Source: a bacterium 1XD42-54
Lineage (GTDB): Bacteria > Bacillota > Clostridia > Lachnospirales > Lachnospiraceae
Reading direction: 5' to 3'
NCBI GenBank assembly: GCA_003612585.1
Contig: RAZH01000008.1
Span: 1-64,000, forward strand
Length of the DNA: 64,000 nucleotides
Shown: one piece after another, positions 8,472 through 17,162 of the stretch
How positions within the stretch are numbered: the first letter of the stretch is position 1
Layout of the letters: the number at the start of each line of letters is the position of its first letter
Notes under the pieces: model-generated
What the model saw: only the letters and a program-made list of their open reading frames with translations
Told to the model about the DNA's origin: nothing
Database searches by the model: none
Translations under genes and position numbers: made by a program

Positions 8472-9977
8472 CTAGAACTGAGTCGCATACTGCATGATAT
8501 TTTCCTGAGTTGCCTCATCGCCGCTTACTTCACCGGTAATCCGTCCGTTACACATAACCATGATACGGTTGGATACGCCGATCAGCTCAGGCATTTCGGA
8601 AGAAATCATGATGATAGCTTTGCCCTGCTTTGCCAGCTGAATCATAATCTGGTAGATTTCATATTTCGCACCTACGTCGATACCACGGGTAGGTTCATCC
8701 ATGATCAGAATGTCAGGGTTATTGGCCAGCCAGCGGGAAATAATAACCTTCTGCTGATTACCACCGGAGAGCGACTGAATCAGCGTTTTGCTGCTCGGTG
8801 TCTTGATGCTCAGTTTCTTGACATTTTCCTGTACCAGATCTTCAATTTTCTTTTTGTTCAGCTTAACGCCGGCTTCAACATACTGACTCAGGGATGCGAT
8901 GGATACATTGTCAGCGATGGACAGACAGCCAAGAATACCGGTACCACGGCGGTCTTCTGTGATCATACCGATACCGTTATTGATAGCATCCTGCGGACGT
9001 TTGATAGAAAGCTGCTTGCCATTCAGTTTTACTTCGCCGCTTTTGATGTGGCGGATACCGAAGATTGCTTCCATCAGTTCTGTACGCTGTGCGCCTACCA
9101 GGCCGCCAAAACCGAGAATTTCACCTTTGCGCAGCTTGAAGGAACAGTCCTTAAAGGAGTTGTCATGAATACTTGTAAAATTATTAACCTCAAGAACAAC
9201 CTCGCCAGGTGTATTTTCAAGAGGAGGATAGATGTTGGTCAGTTCACGGCCAACCATATTTTTAACGATCTCGTCGTCTGTGATATTTTTCATTTCCCAG
9301 GTGCCTACATACGTACCATCACGCATGATTGTGATATCATCGGATATCTTACGAAGTTCAGCCATTTTGTGAGAAATAAATACGAAAGAAACACCGCGAT
9401 CCCGAAGATCTCTTACAATCCGGAACAGAGCTTCTACTTCATTGTCTGTCAGAGACGATGTTGGCTCGTCCAGGATAATCAGGCGTGCTTCCTGAGAAAC
9501 TGCTTTCGCGATTTCAACAGACTGCATCTGAGAAATAGAAAGACTGCCTAACTGAGATTTGGGGTCAAAAGGCATTTTTACATTTTCAAGCCATTTTTTG
9601 GCTTCTGCGTTCATTGTTTTATGATCGATTACCTGGATCGGTCCGCATTTTTTGGTCGGATATCTGCCCAGGTACATATTTTCAGCAATTGTTCTGGCCG
9701 GAATCGGCTGCAGCTCCTGGTGAACCATGGCCAGGCCTTTATGTAACGCTTCATCCGGGTTGGCAATATTTACTTTTTCTCCGTCTACGTAGACTTCACC
9801 CTCATCCATGTGATAAATACCAAACAGACATTTCATCAGGGTAGATTTTCCAGCACCGTTTTCACCCATCAGAGCGTGGACTGTACCGGGACGTACTTTC
9901 AGATTAACCTGATCCAGCGCTTTGACTCCGGGGAAGCTTTTGCTGACCCCGCGCATTTCCAATCTGTATTCTGCCAT
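8472..9977 (-). CDS. mglA: Galactose/methyl-galactoside ABC transporter ATP-binding protein
   Basis: 501-residue double ATPase of the CUT2 family. The first cassette has GENGAGKST, the signature LSISQMQSVEIAKAVS and IILDEPTSSL. The second has a degenerate P-loop (GGLVGAQRTELMEAIFG), LSGGNQQKVIISRWL and LIMDEPTRGID. A weak second P-loop is normal in MglA/RbsA. The start at 9977 has AAGGAGAG upstream. A longer in-frame start at 10022 would put the N-terminus inside the intercistronic hairpin and is rejected. It energises the MglC channel. Confidence 0.92.
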   Translation of the reverse strand: MAEYRLEMRGVSKSFPGVKALDQVNLKVRPGTVHALMGENGAGKSTLMKCLFGIYHMDEGEVYVDGEKVNIANPDEALHKGLAMVHQELQPIPARTIAENMYLGRYPTKKCGPIQVIDHKTMNAEAKKWLENVKMPFDPKSQLGSLSISQMQSVEIAKAVSQEARLIILDEPTSSLTDNEVEALFRIVRDLRDRGVSFVFISHKMAELRKISDDITIMRDGTYVGTWEMKNITDDEIVKNMVGRELTNIYPPLENTPGEVVLEVNNFTSIHDNSFKDCSFKLRKGEILGFGGLVGAQRTELMEAIFGIRHIKSGEVKLNGKQLSIKRPQDAINNGIGMITEDRRGTGILGCLSIADNVSIASLSQYVEAGVKLNKKKIEDLVQENVKKLSIKTPSSKTLIQSLSGGNQQKVIISRWLANNPDILIMDEPTRGIDVGAKYEIYQIMIQLAKQGKAIIMISSEMPELIGVSNRIMVMCNGRITGEVSGDEATQENIMQYATQF

Positions 9978-9998
9978 TCCACTCTCTCCTTCACAAAA

Positions 9999-10026
9999 TC
10001 GGGTGTGTCGTGCAGGACACACCCGA
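9999..10026 (-). terminator. Intercistronic hairpin between mglB and mglA
   Basis: Perfect 11-bp arms TCGGGTGTGTC (9999-10009) and GACACACCCGA (10016-10026) with a 6-base loop, followed on the minus strand by TTTTG. It lies 39 bp past the mglB stop codon. It is expected to stop part of the transcription or protect the mglB mRNA end, lowering mglAC relative to mglB. Confidence 0.75.
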
Positions 10027-10065
10027 AATAGAGTTTGTTAAATTATTCTGATTTTAAAGCTTTGA

Positions 10066-11103
10066 TTACTGAAGCAGTGCAAGAATGTCACCTGCGTTTT
10101 CAGAAGTAGCTTTTACATAGTCAACCATGTTGATCGGAGCAACTTCTTCACCCTTCAGGTAGTTAACTGCCATGTTAACAGCTGTCTGAGCCTGGCTGAT
10201 GTGATCGTTGAATACGGTACCTGTCATGTTGCCGTCCTGGATGTTCTGAAGAGCATCTGTAAGAGCGTCAACACCTACAAGGTAGATATCCTCATTAACA
10301 ACTCTGCCTGCTGCCTGGATGGACTGCAGAGCGCCGAGTGCCATAGCGTCGTTGTTACAGAAAACAACTTCGATCTGCTCGCCGAACTGTGTCAGAGCGT
10401 CCTGAACGATCTGCTGGCCTTTTGCCTGATCCCAGTCACCTCTCTGAAGCAGAAGCTCTTCAACTTCTACGCCAGCGTCTGTAAGAGCTTTAACAGAGAA
10501 CTCTGTTCTGTACTGAGCATCAACGTTCTCCGGATCACCCTGAACCATGATGTAGCTAACTTTTCCGTCGCCGTTGATATCGCCGCCGTTAGCTGTTTCA
10601 AGGATTTCTTCACCCTGGAAAGTACCGGACTGTCTAGCATCTGCACCTACGTATGTAGCTTTGATGCCTTCAGATTCCCATCTGTCAGACTCAGCTTCTT
10701 CCGGCTGACGGTTGATGTAAACTACCGGGATACCAGCTTCGTTGCAAAGGTCTGTAACCTGCGGAGCGGAAGAGGACTGAACGAGGTTCAGGATCATAAC
10801 GTCAACACCAGCTGTGATGAAGTTGTTGATCTGGTTTGTCTGCTCAGCCTGGTCATTCTTACCATCTGTAACAGTGATGTTTTCCTCTTTGAATCCAAGG
10901 TCTTCTGTCAGGTAACGAACGAGCTCTGTTCTGTACAGAGTCATGAAGTTGTCGTCAAATTTGTAAATAGAGATACCAACTTTTGCGTTTTCTACGTCAA
11001 CGCCTGTCAGGTCGATCGGAGCTTCTGCTGCCATAGCCGGAGCTACCATCATAGATGCTGTCATTGCTGCGCCAAGAATCAGGCTTAAAAATTTCTTTTT
11101 CAT
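10066..11103 (-). CDS. mglB: Galactose-type ABC transporter substrate-binding protein
   Basis: 345 residues. The signal peptide ends in a signal peptidase I-like AMA-AEA site, and no lipobox cysteine is seen, which is odd for a monoderm binding protein. The family start VGISIYKFDDNFM matches MglB (ligand Asp and stacking Phe). The calcium loop DINGDGKVS, W of GDWDQAK, CNNDAMALGA, GVDAL and GTVFND follow. At the E. coli His152 position the string is ENVDAQYR, so the His of H-x-D-x3-R is Asn here. That may shift ligand preference. It is first in mglBAC, with AGGAGGAAG-type spacing before ATG. Confidence 0.9.
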   Translation of the reverse strand: MKKKFLSLILGAAMTASMMVAPAMAAEAPIDLTGVDVENAKVGISIYKFDDNFMTLYRTELVRYLTEDLGFKEENITVTDGKNDQAEQTNQINNFITAGVDVMILNLVQSSSAPQVTDLCNEAGIPVVYINRQPEEAESDRWESEGIKATYVGADARQSGTFQGEEILETANGGDINGDGKVSYIMVQGDPENVDAQYRTEFSVKALTDAGVEVEELLLQRGDWDQAKGQQIVQDALTQFGEQIEVVFCNNDAMALGALQSIQAAGRVVNEDIYLVGVDALTDALQNIQDGNMTGTVFNDHISQAQTAVNMAVNYLKGEEVAPINMVDYVKATSENAGDILALLQ

Positions 11104-11394
11104 GTTTTTCTTCCTCCTTATTTTTGGTGGATGTGTAATCCACTGGTTGATGTCGTAATCATAACAAATGAGTCTTGAAAAGGAAATACGATTTTTTCTC
11201 CTGATTCTATAAATTTTTTAGCAGGTCACCGAGAAAAAAACAAAAATGAATGAAAAAATTGTATGTTTTTATGGTATAGGAAGAAAGCGGTTGGGGGAAA
11301 TGACGAAAGATAACGGGAACCTGAGGGAAGATAGGGTGATTCCGCTGGATATGAGAGGGAGTATTTATAAAACCGGTTTAAGATGATTGAAATG
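11104..11394 (-). promoter_or_regulatory. Upstream region of mglB
   Basis: This gene-free stretch of about 290 bases is AT-rich near mglB. It contains an AAGGAGGAAG-type site before the ATG and a TATGAT hexamer (11163-11158, minus) as a likely -10, but no good -35 at 17 bp, which would fit an activator-dependent promoter. I saw no clear operator palindrome or small gene. Confidence 0.4.
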
Positions 11395-11427
11395 TAATTA
11401 AAAAGGAGGCAGCCCCCTGACTGCCTC
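11395..11427 (-). terminator. Terminator after the DUF1177 gene
   Basis: Minus-strand stem GAGGCAG (11427-11421) with CTGCCTC (11412-11406), followed by TTTTTAATTA. It lies 10 bp past the DUF1177 stop. Confidence 0.8.
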
Positions 11428-11436
11428 TTATGTATG

Positions 11437-12390
11437 TTAAAGCTCTTTTTTTCCTTCTGTTTTTAAATGCGCCATGGAACCATAAAGCTTTTGCAGCATC
11501 TGGAACTGTTCTTCATCATAAAAACGGCATTTCCCGGCACCGTAAAATTTCGCGGTCTCTACGGCGAAACGCGCGGCGCTTTCGATGCTGACAAACTGGC
11601 TTGCACCGGTTGCACAGCCGGCAACCATGGTTTCTGTAGTAATGGCTACCCCGACCACGGGGGCGTCGGTGGATGTGGCAGGCTGCAAGATACTGTTTAA
11701 ATGATAGAGATTGTTTTCATATGGAGTGATATCCTGTGTGGAAAGCGGAAATACTTTCGGCATGGCTCCGGTTACAGTCTGCATGATGTCGAGAAGATCT
11801 TCGGAGACACTCAGGATGTAGCCGGATTTTACGGTATTTGAGATGGCGAAGCCATTGTGGTTGATGATACGGTTGCCTTTTGTTGTGTCGATGGAAAGAA
11901 TCGCGTCCATCTCGGGAAGAACTTCTGTTTCATTATTCTGGAACATCTCCACCGGAGAACCCATAAATGGAACCGGCTCGTGCGGGGAAGTGGGCGCGTC
12001 GGGACAGATATGGGTACACACGATCACGTCGCCCTCTAGTGTATCGCCTTTTTTTTGCATGTCGAGCAACTTTGCAGCAGCAGTGAGGGAAGCGCATGCG
12101 CCGTCGCCGTCAGAGACGAAGCCTGTCATCTCCGGACGGGCGCCGAGTCCGCCGAGACGCCCGATGATGCCGAGCGTGGGGCATGTGCCTTGGTTTGTTT
12201 TACCGTTTTTGCCTGGGATATAAATACGGATTACATCCGTTGTCTGATAGGGGGGATTGACTCCCTTTAAAACTAAAACTTCTATTTTGGTATCCGGGTT
12301 TATAGAGAGCAGGTATTCTTTCATTGCCTGGCCGGAAGCAGTACTGCGGTCAAGCAGGTCGAAAACGTCTGTCAGCTGTTTGAGTAACAT
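11437..12390 (-). CDS. DUF1177 family protein
   Basis: 317 residues that match the DUF1177 family as I remember it: TLGIIGRLGGLGARPEM, VSDGDGACASL, GDVIVCTHICPDAP, a PHEPVPFMGSPVEM string, SIDTTKGNRII and DITPYENNLYHLNSI. The many conserved Asp and His residues suggest a metal-dependent enzyme, but no activity is established. No signal peptide, so it should be cytoplasmic. It is divergent from the binding-protein gene at 12669 and shares its 278-bp control region, which ties it to the same substrate. Its neighbours include an M81 metallohydrolase. Confidence 0.75.
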   Translation of the reverse strand: MLLKQLTDVFDLLDRSTASGQAMKEYLLSINPDTKIEVLVLKGVNPPYQTTDVIRIYIPGKNGKTNQGTCPTLGIIGRLGGLGARPEMTGFVSDGDGACASLTAAAKLLDMQKKGDTLEGDVIVCTHICPDAPTSPHEPVPFMGSPVEMFQNNETEVLPEMDAILSIDTTKGNRIINHNGFAISNTVKSGYILSVSEDLLDIMQTVTGAMPKVFPLSTQDITPYENNLYHLNSILQPATSTDAPVVGVAITTETMVAGCATGASQFVSIESAARFAVETAKFYGAGKCRFYDEEQFQMLQKLYGSMAHLKTEGKKEL

Positions 12391-12519
12391 AGAAATTATT
12401 TCCTCCTTTTAGTAATTTGAGCATCATTATAATACGGTTTAAAATAAAAGACAACCTAAAAAAAGCTGTAAAATACAGCGATTTTTGAAAATATATCCAT
12501 TTTTCAATATTGTGCATAA

Positions 12520-12548
12520 TGCATATTAATTATCTGCAATAATATGCA
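12520..12548. promoter_or_regulatory. Palindrome upstream of the binding-protein promoter, candidate regulator site
   Basis: Perfect 9-bp arms TGCATATTA (12520-12528) and TAATATGCA (12540-12548) with an 11-bp spacer end 8 bp before the -35 element, the classical place for an activator. A smaller TGCAT-A-ATGCA palindrome (12513-12523) overlaps the left arm. The PucR-type protein at 15811-17049 is the obvious candidate, by context only. Confidence 0.5.
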
Positions 12549-12556
12549 AATAAACC

Positions 12557-12585
12557 ATGACAAAGAAAATGGCGTAAGGTATAAT
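12557..12585 (+). promoter_or_regulatory. Promoter of the family-1 ABC importer operon
   Basis: ATGACA (12557-12562), a 17-bp spacer and a perfect TATAAT (12580-12585). The weak -35 fits activation from the palindrome just upstream. The transcript would start near 12592, about 75 bases before the start codon. Confidence 0.65.
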
Positions 12586-12668
12586 AAAGCGAAAATATAG
12601 TTTGTTGCCGACGTAAGACGCAGGGCATTGTGTCAGGATAATACGGCAGCCGAAAAAGGAGGAAAATC

Positions 12669-13970
12669 ATGAAGAAGTTAACGAAAGCAGTTAGCGTAGT
12701 GACAGCATTGGCAACCGTTGTTACAGCAGGTTCTATGGCAGTAATGGCAGAGGGCGGAGAAGATAAGACGACGATTACATTCTGGCATAGCTGGAGTGGA
12801 AGCGAGGCAGATGCTCTGCAGGCCGTTGTGGATGATTATAATGGAAGCCAGAACGAAATCTATGTAGAAGTTTTATCCTCCCAGACAGAAGATAAAATGC
12901 TGACAGCTATCCCGAGCGGTGCCGGTCCGGATCTTGTATACACAGCGGATACAACGTGCAGCAAATGGGCACAGGCGGGCATGCTGAGCGAAATTGACGA
13001 GTATATTGCACAGACAGGAATGGATGTTTCTAATATTTATGAGTCAGAGTATGCGCTGGGAACGTATGGCGGAGTTCAGTATGGTATTCCGTTTACGATG
13101 GATTCCTATATGCTGTTCTATAATGCAGATGTTCTTACAGAGCTTGGCGTAGAGCCGCCGACAACGCTGGAAGAGATGGCTGAAATTTCACAAAAGGCAG
13201 TTCTTACTGATGCGGACGGTGATTACACAAGACTTGGTTATGTTCCGGATTATCCGTGGATTGACCGTGTGGAAATGCCGTATCTGTTCGGCGCAGATTT
13301 CTATGATTTTGAGAATGATGAAGTAACGTGTAAGACAGATGCGTTTGTAAATGCGATTACATACAAAGCAAGTTTTTATGATAATTATGACAGAGAAAAA
13401 GTAGAGAAATTTAAGAGCGGCTTTGGCGCATATGCATCTTCAGACAATGCTTTCTTCCAGGGGAAAGTGGTATTTGCGATTGAAGGCGAGTGGTTTGAGA
13501 ACTTTATCAATGAGTTCGCATCAGATGATCTGAACTGGGGCAGCGTGAGCGTTCCGGTAACAGAGAGCCAGCCGGAGCTTGCAGGTTCTGGCAGACTGCA
13601 AGGCGGTATGCTTTCCGTTACAGCTACAAGCCAGAACCCGGAGGCGGCCTTCGATGTAATCAATTATCTGACATCGGATGATGCTTACGTAAAATTCTGT
13701 GCAGCAAAAGGCAGCCTTCCGACCACATATTCCGCACTGAAGTCTGAGACACTGATCAGTGAAGCACCGCAGCTTGAAAAGTTTGTAGCATCCGTGCTGG
13801 AAGGAAAGGCAAAAGCATTCCCGGCAGTGCCGTTCAGCGCAGAGTATTCTGATTATCAGGGACTTGCAGAAGAAGCGGTTTACAGCGGAGATAAAACTGT
13901 AGAGGAAGCAATGGCTGATCTTTATGATGAACTGCAGCCGTTGGCTGATGAATGGAAAGAATCCAGATAG
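12669..13970 (+). CDS. Family-1 ABC transporter substrate-binding protein (MalE/UgpB type)
   Basis: 433 residues. An N-terminal signal peptide ends near MAVMAEGG, again with no lipobox cysteine. The mature part opens TITFWHSWSGSEADAL, the usual SBP_bac_1 opening, with GPDLVYTADT, GIPFTMDSYMLFYNADVL and GKVVFAIEGEW strings. GGAGG lies before the ATG at 12669. It is followed by two MalF/MalG-type permeases but no ATPase, so it must borrow an MsmK-type ATPase encoded elsewhere, as is common in Firmicutes. A sugar is the default substrate. The neighbouring metallohydrolase and CutC make an amide or sugar conjugate possible too. Confidence 0.88.
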   Translation: MKKLTKAVSVVTALATVVTAGSMAVMAEGGEDKTTITFWHSWSGSEADALQAVVDDYNGSQNEIYVEVLSSQTEDKMLTAIPSGAGPDLVYTADTTCSKWAQAGMLSEIDEYIAQTGMDVSNIYESEYALGTYGGVQYGIPFTMDSYMLFYNADVLTELGVEPPTTLEEMAEISQKAVLTDADGDYTRLGYVPDYPWIDRVEMPYLFGADFYDFENDEVTCKTDAFVNAITYKASFYDNYDREKVEKFKSGFGAYASSDNAFFQGKVVFAIEGEWFENFINEFASDDLNWGSVSVPVTESQPELAGSGRLQGGMLSVTATSQNPEAAFDVINYLTSDDAYVKFCAAKGSLPTTYSALKSETLISEAPQLEKFVASVLEGKAKAFPAVPFSAEYSDYQGLAEEAVYSGDKTVEEAMADLYDELQPLADEWKESR

Positions 13971-13986
13971 GAATATAAAAAAGATG

Positions 13987-14030
13987 GGCTGCTGCGCAAT
14001 GAGGATTTTCGTGCAGCGGCCTTCTTTTTC
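13987..14030 (+). terminator. Intercistronic hairpin after the binding-protein gene
   Basis: GGCTGCTGC (13987-13995) pairs with GCAGCGGCC (14013-14021) with one G-U pair, then TTCTTTTTC. It lies 17 bp past the binding-protein stop and before the permease genes. It probably acts as a leaky terminator setting the binding protein above the permeases. Confidence 0.7.
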
Positions 14031-14068
14031 AGTGTGGCAAAAAATGTGTCAACAAAGAGGTGACCAGA

Positions 14069-15001
14069 ATGAAAAAAAGCAAATATCATATGCAGAGGCC
14101 ACAGATACGTCTGGCAATTCTGTTTTTGATTCCGTGGATCACAGGGCTGATTCTGTTCAGCCTGTATCCGATTGTATCGACAATTTATTACAGTTTTACC
14201 GAGTATAACCTCATGAAACCACCTGTGTTCACAGGACTGAAAAATTACAGGAATATTTTTCAGGATAAGAATTTTTACCAGTCTGTGTATAATTCCCTGT
14301 ATTTTGTTGTTGTTGGCGTGACTTTAGAGCTGGCGTTGTCTATTTTTTCGGCTATTCTTCTGAATGCCAAAGTAAAGGGTCGCGGAATTTTCCGGACCTT
14401 GTTTTATCTGCCGTCCATTGTATCGCCTGTTGCGAATGCAATTATCTGGATGTGGATGCTGAATCCGCAGTACGGTCTTGTAAATTCATTCCTGAAGACA
14501 TTAGGTATACCTCAGCCATTATGGCTTTCTTCGGCACAGTGGTCGAAGCCGGCCGCAATTTTAATGGCGCTCTGGGCAGTCGGCAATACGATTATTGTAT
14601 ACCTGGCAGGAATCGGTGATATTCCGACCGAGTATTACGAGGCAATTGAGCTGGATGGCGGCGGACCGATTGCAAAATTCCGTTATATTACGTGGCCGAT
14701 GTTGTCCAATGTGACGTTTTTCCAGCTGATCAATGGTATTATTGTTGGATTTGCGACGTTTACGCAGTCCTACATGGTGGCGGCAATCGAACCTAAGGGG
14801 AATGGTATGCTCGGCGGCGTAAAGAATTCTTTGCTGTTTTATGCTGTGAATATTTATAATGAAGGTTTCCGGTATCTGAAATTCGGGTACGCCAGTGCTT
14901 TGGCTGTGATCATGCTGTTAGGCATGATATTGATTACCGTCATTTTATTTGCAACATCCAAAAAGTGGGTGTATTACGGAGGAGGCGGAAGAGATGAGTA
15001 A
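14069..15001 (+). CDS. ABC transporter permease, MalF/UgpA type
   Basis: 310-residue membrane protein with six hydrophobic segments. The EAA loop reads YYEAIELDGGGPIAKFRYITWPML, which docks the ATPase. An in-frame GTG at 14060 exists, but AGAGGTGA at 14056-14063 places the start at ATG 14069. It overlaps the next permease by 8 bp. Together the two permeases form the channel for the ligand bound by the 12669 product. Confidence 0.88.
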   Translation: MKKSKYHMQRPQIRLAILFLIPWITGLILFSLYPIVSTIYYSFTEYNLMKPPVFTGLKNYRNIFQDKNFYQSVYNSLYFVVVGVTLELALSIFSAILLNAKVKGRGIFRTLFYLPSIVSPVANAIIWMWMLNPQYGLVNSFLKTLGIPQPLWLSSAQWSKPAAILMALWAVGNTIIVYLAGIGDIPTEYYEAIELDGGGPIAKFRYITWPMLSNVTFFQLINGIIVGFATFTQSYMVAAIEPKGNGMLGGVKNSLLFYAVNIYNEGFRYLKFGYASALAVIMLLGMILITVILFATSKKWVYYGGGGRDE

Positions 15002-15821
15002 GAAAAAATTAAAGAGAGTCGGAATCTATGCGATTCTGCTTCTTGTCGCTGCCTTTTTCTTTATTCCTATTGTTTGGATGATCAGTACATCGCTGAAAGG
15101 TTCGGATGAAGTATTTTTGAGTCCGCCGCGGTGGATTCCGAAAAACATTCTGTGGAGCAATTATACGGCGGCATTTGAGGCGATTCCGTATCTGAAATAT
15201 CTTCTGAATACGTTGCAGACAACGGGGCTTGCCGTGATTGGAAATATTATTTCAGCGCCGATGATCGGTTATGCGTTTGGAAAGCTGAGGTGGCCGGGAA
15301 GAGATAAAGTATTCCTGCTCGTGATTGCGACGATGATGCTGCCGTTTTCTGTCACGATGATTCCGCTGTACAGTATGAGTGCAAAATTTGGATGGATTAA
15401 TACGTATATTCCGCTTGTTTTGCCGGACTTTCTCGGAAAATCCTACTTTATTTTCCTGATGCGTCAGTTTTATATGAATCTGCCGGATGAGCTTCTGGAA
15501 GCGGCACGGATTGATGGCGCCGGGGAATTTTGGGTTTATAAAAAAATCGCGCTTCCACTCGTCAAACCGGCGATCGTAACGGTTGCACTGTTTTCAGCTG
15601 TGTGGTCCTGGACAGATTTCATGGGCCCGTTGATTTACCTGAACAGAGCAGAAAAATGGACGATCTCGCTCGGACTGAGCCAGTTTACGAATACGTACGG
15701 TGTGGACTGGTCGCTGCTCATGGCGGCAGCCGTTATCGCGATTGTTCCGATGGTAATCCTGTTCTTCTGCCTGCAGAGGTATTTTATCGAAGGAAGTATG
15801 AATTCCGGTATTAAGGGTTAG
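14994..15821 (+). CDS. ABC transporter permease, MalG/UgpE type
   Basis: 275-residue membrane protein with six segments and the EAA loop LLEAARIDGAGEFWVYKKIALPL. GGAGGAGG about 8 bases upstream chooses ATG 14994, inside the end of the first permease gene (coupled translation). The C-terminus YFIEGSMNSGIKG is typical of MalG-type proteins. The stop overlaps the convergent PucR-type gene by 11 bp, so no terminator fits between them. Confidence 0.9.
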   Translation: MSKKKLKRVGIYAILLLVAAFFFIPIVWMISTSLKGSDEVFLSPPRWIPKNILWSNYTAAFEAIPYLKYLLNTLQTTGLAVIGNIISAPMIGYAFGKLRWPGRDKVFLLVIATMMLPFSVTMIPLYSMSAKFGWINTYIPLVLPDFLGKSYFIFLMRQFYMNLPDELLEAARIDGAGEFWVYKKIALPLVKPAIVTVALFSAVWSWTDFMGPLIYLNRAEKWTISLGLSQFTNTYGVDWSLLMAAAVIAIVPMVILFFCLQRYFIEGSMNSGIKG

Positions 15822-17049
15822 CGGTTGGACTTTTGAAATAACCAAGTTCGTGCACACAGATGCACAGATACAAGGTGAAAAGTGCGTCAATGTTGTGCTC
15901 AAAATCAAAATCGAACTTCAACAGTTCCTTCAGATGCTGCAACCGGTAGGACAGCGTATTGCGGTGGATAAAAAGCTCTTTTGCCGTTTTTTGTATATTG
16001 AAGTTGTTGCGGAAATAGGCTTGCAGTATCTGATAATAATTCGTATGATTCTCGGTATCGTACTGGATCAGGGGCAGAAGAATATCGTGTGCCAGATTCC
16101 GGAAGTACGACAGCTGCGGAATATTCAGCAGATGAAAAATAGTCTGTTCGTAATAAGAGGATGCACAGCATGGCAGGCGAAGCTGCTTCTGTACCTCAAT
16201 GGACTGCATGCTTTCTTTGTAGGATAGATATAAAGTTTCCACGCCGGAGTGGGCACAGCTGATACCGATTCGGATTTCAGCTGTTGCTTTTATCTGGTCA
16301 AAAAGCGCAATGGAAGCCATGTAAGCCTGTGTGATAGCGTCCAGTTCCTGATGAGAGGGTGGAAAAAGAAAAAAGGCACAGATCAGGTTGTCCTCATAAA
16401 TCAAAAAGATTTTGTGGTCGCACAGCTGTTTTGCGATCGTTTTGGACAGCTTTTTCAGCTCATCCGGTGTGATCTTTGTCTGCAGCTGAACGGTCATGCA
16501 GACGCGTTTCAGGTTATAATCAAACTGGTAATGGTGGCAGAGCTGTTGAATGCTTTCCAGATTTTGGGACGCATTGTCCTTGAAAATCTGGAAAAACGGC
16601 CTGAAATGAGAGGATTTCTGGTTAAACGGTTCCAGTCTTCTTTTTTCAAGCAGGAGAGCCAGAAAGGGCAGAGCATTTTTGATAATTAATTTTCGATATT
16701 TATCAATATGTTCGTATCTGGATTCGATACATAAATAATGTTTGCTGTCAGGAAGCTGCAGCGTGAGATAGACAGACAGTTTTCCGGCAATTTCGAACGG
16801 AATAATGTCAGATTCTCCCGGAGTAGTGTAAAGAGGGACAATCTGGTCTACAGAGAGCTCTGCCATTTGTTCTTCTGAAAAGTAGGTGGAGATCACGCCG
16901 AACGAAGAGGTTGTCAGTATGACGGACAGATTTGCAGTATCGGAAATATATTTTAAGAGCTCTTTTATGCTGCAATTATGGTAATACAGGTTTGTGAGAT
17001 TATTTAATTCCTGATAAATGATTTCGTTTGAGACTTTTTTGCGGCTCAT
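15811..17049 (-). CDS. PucR/CdaR-type transcriptional regulator
   Basis: 412 residues. The C-terminal helix-turn-helix of the PucR family is clear: YFRNNFNIQKTAKELFIHRN followed by TLSYRLQHLKELL at about residues 345-380. The N-terminal part has no recognised ligand domain but may be a GAF-like fold. Regulators of this family usually activate catabolic genes when their substrate is present. It is encoded inside the cluster, convergent with the permeases and divergent from the M81 gene, so it probably controls both. Confidence 0.8.
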   Translation of the reverse strand: MSRKKVSNEIIYQELNNLTNLYYHNCSIKELLKYISDTANLSVILTTSSFGVISTYFSEEQMAELSVDQIVPLYTTPGESDIIPFEIAGKLSVYLTLQLPDSKHYLCIESRYEHIDKYRKLIIKNALPFLALLLEKRRLEPFNQKSSHFRPFFQIFKDNASQNLESIQQLCHHYQFDYNLKRVCMTVQLQTKITPDELKKLSKTIAKQLCDHKIFLIYEDNLICAFFLFPPSHQELDAITQAYMASIALFDQIKATAEIRIGISCAHSGVETLYLSYKESMQSIEVQKQLRLPCCASSYYEQTIFHLLNIPQLSYFRNLAHDILLPLIQYDTENHTNYYQILQAYFRNNFNIQKTAKELFIHRNTLSYRLQHLKELLKFDFDFEHNIDALFTLYLCICVHELGYFKSPTANP

Positions 17050-17162
17050 ATTGCCTCCTGGCTGTGTGGTGATAGGAAGGTGTAAACAGTTTTTAACAGT
17101 ATAACTGATTTCATAAAAAATGAAAAGAAAAACTGCTGATTCGGGAATAGAGGAGTAAATGA

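Noticed and set aside
9978-10022. Longer start of mglA
   Set aside because: It would start inside the stable intercistronic hairpin, and the AAGGAGAG site is placed for the inner ATG.
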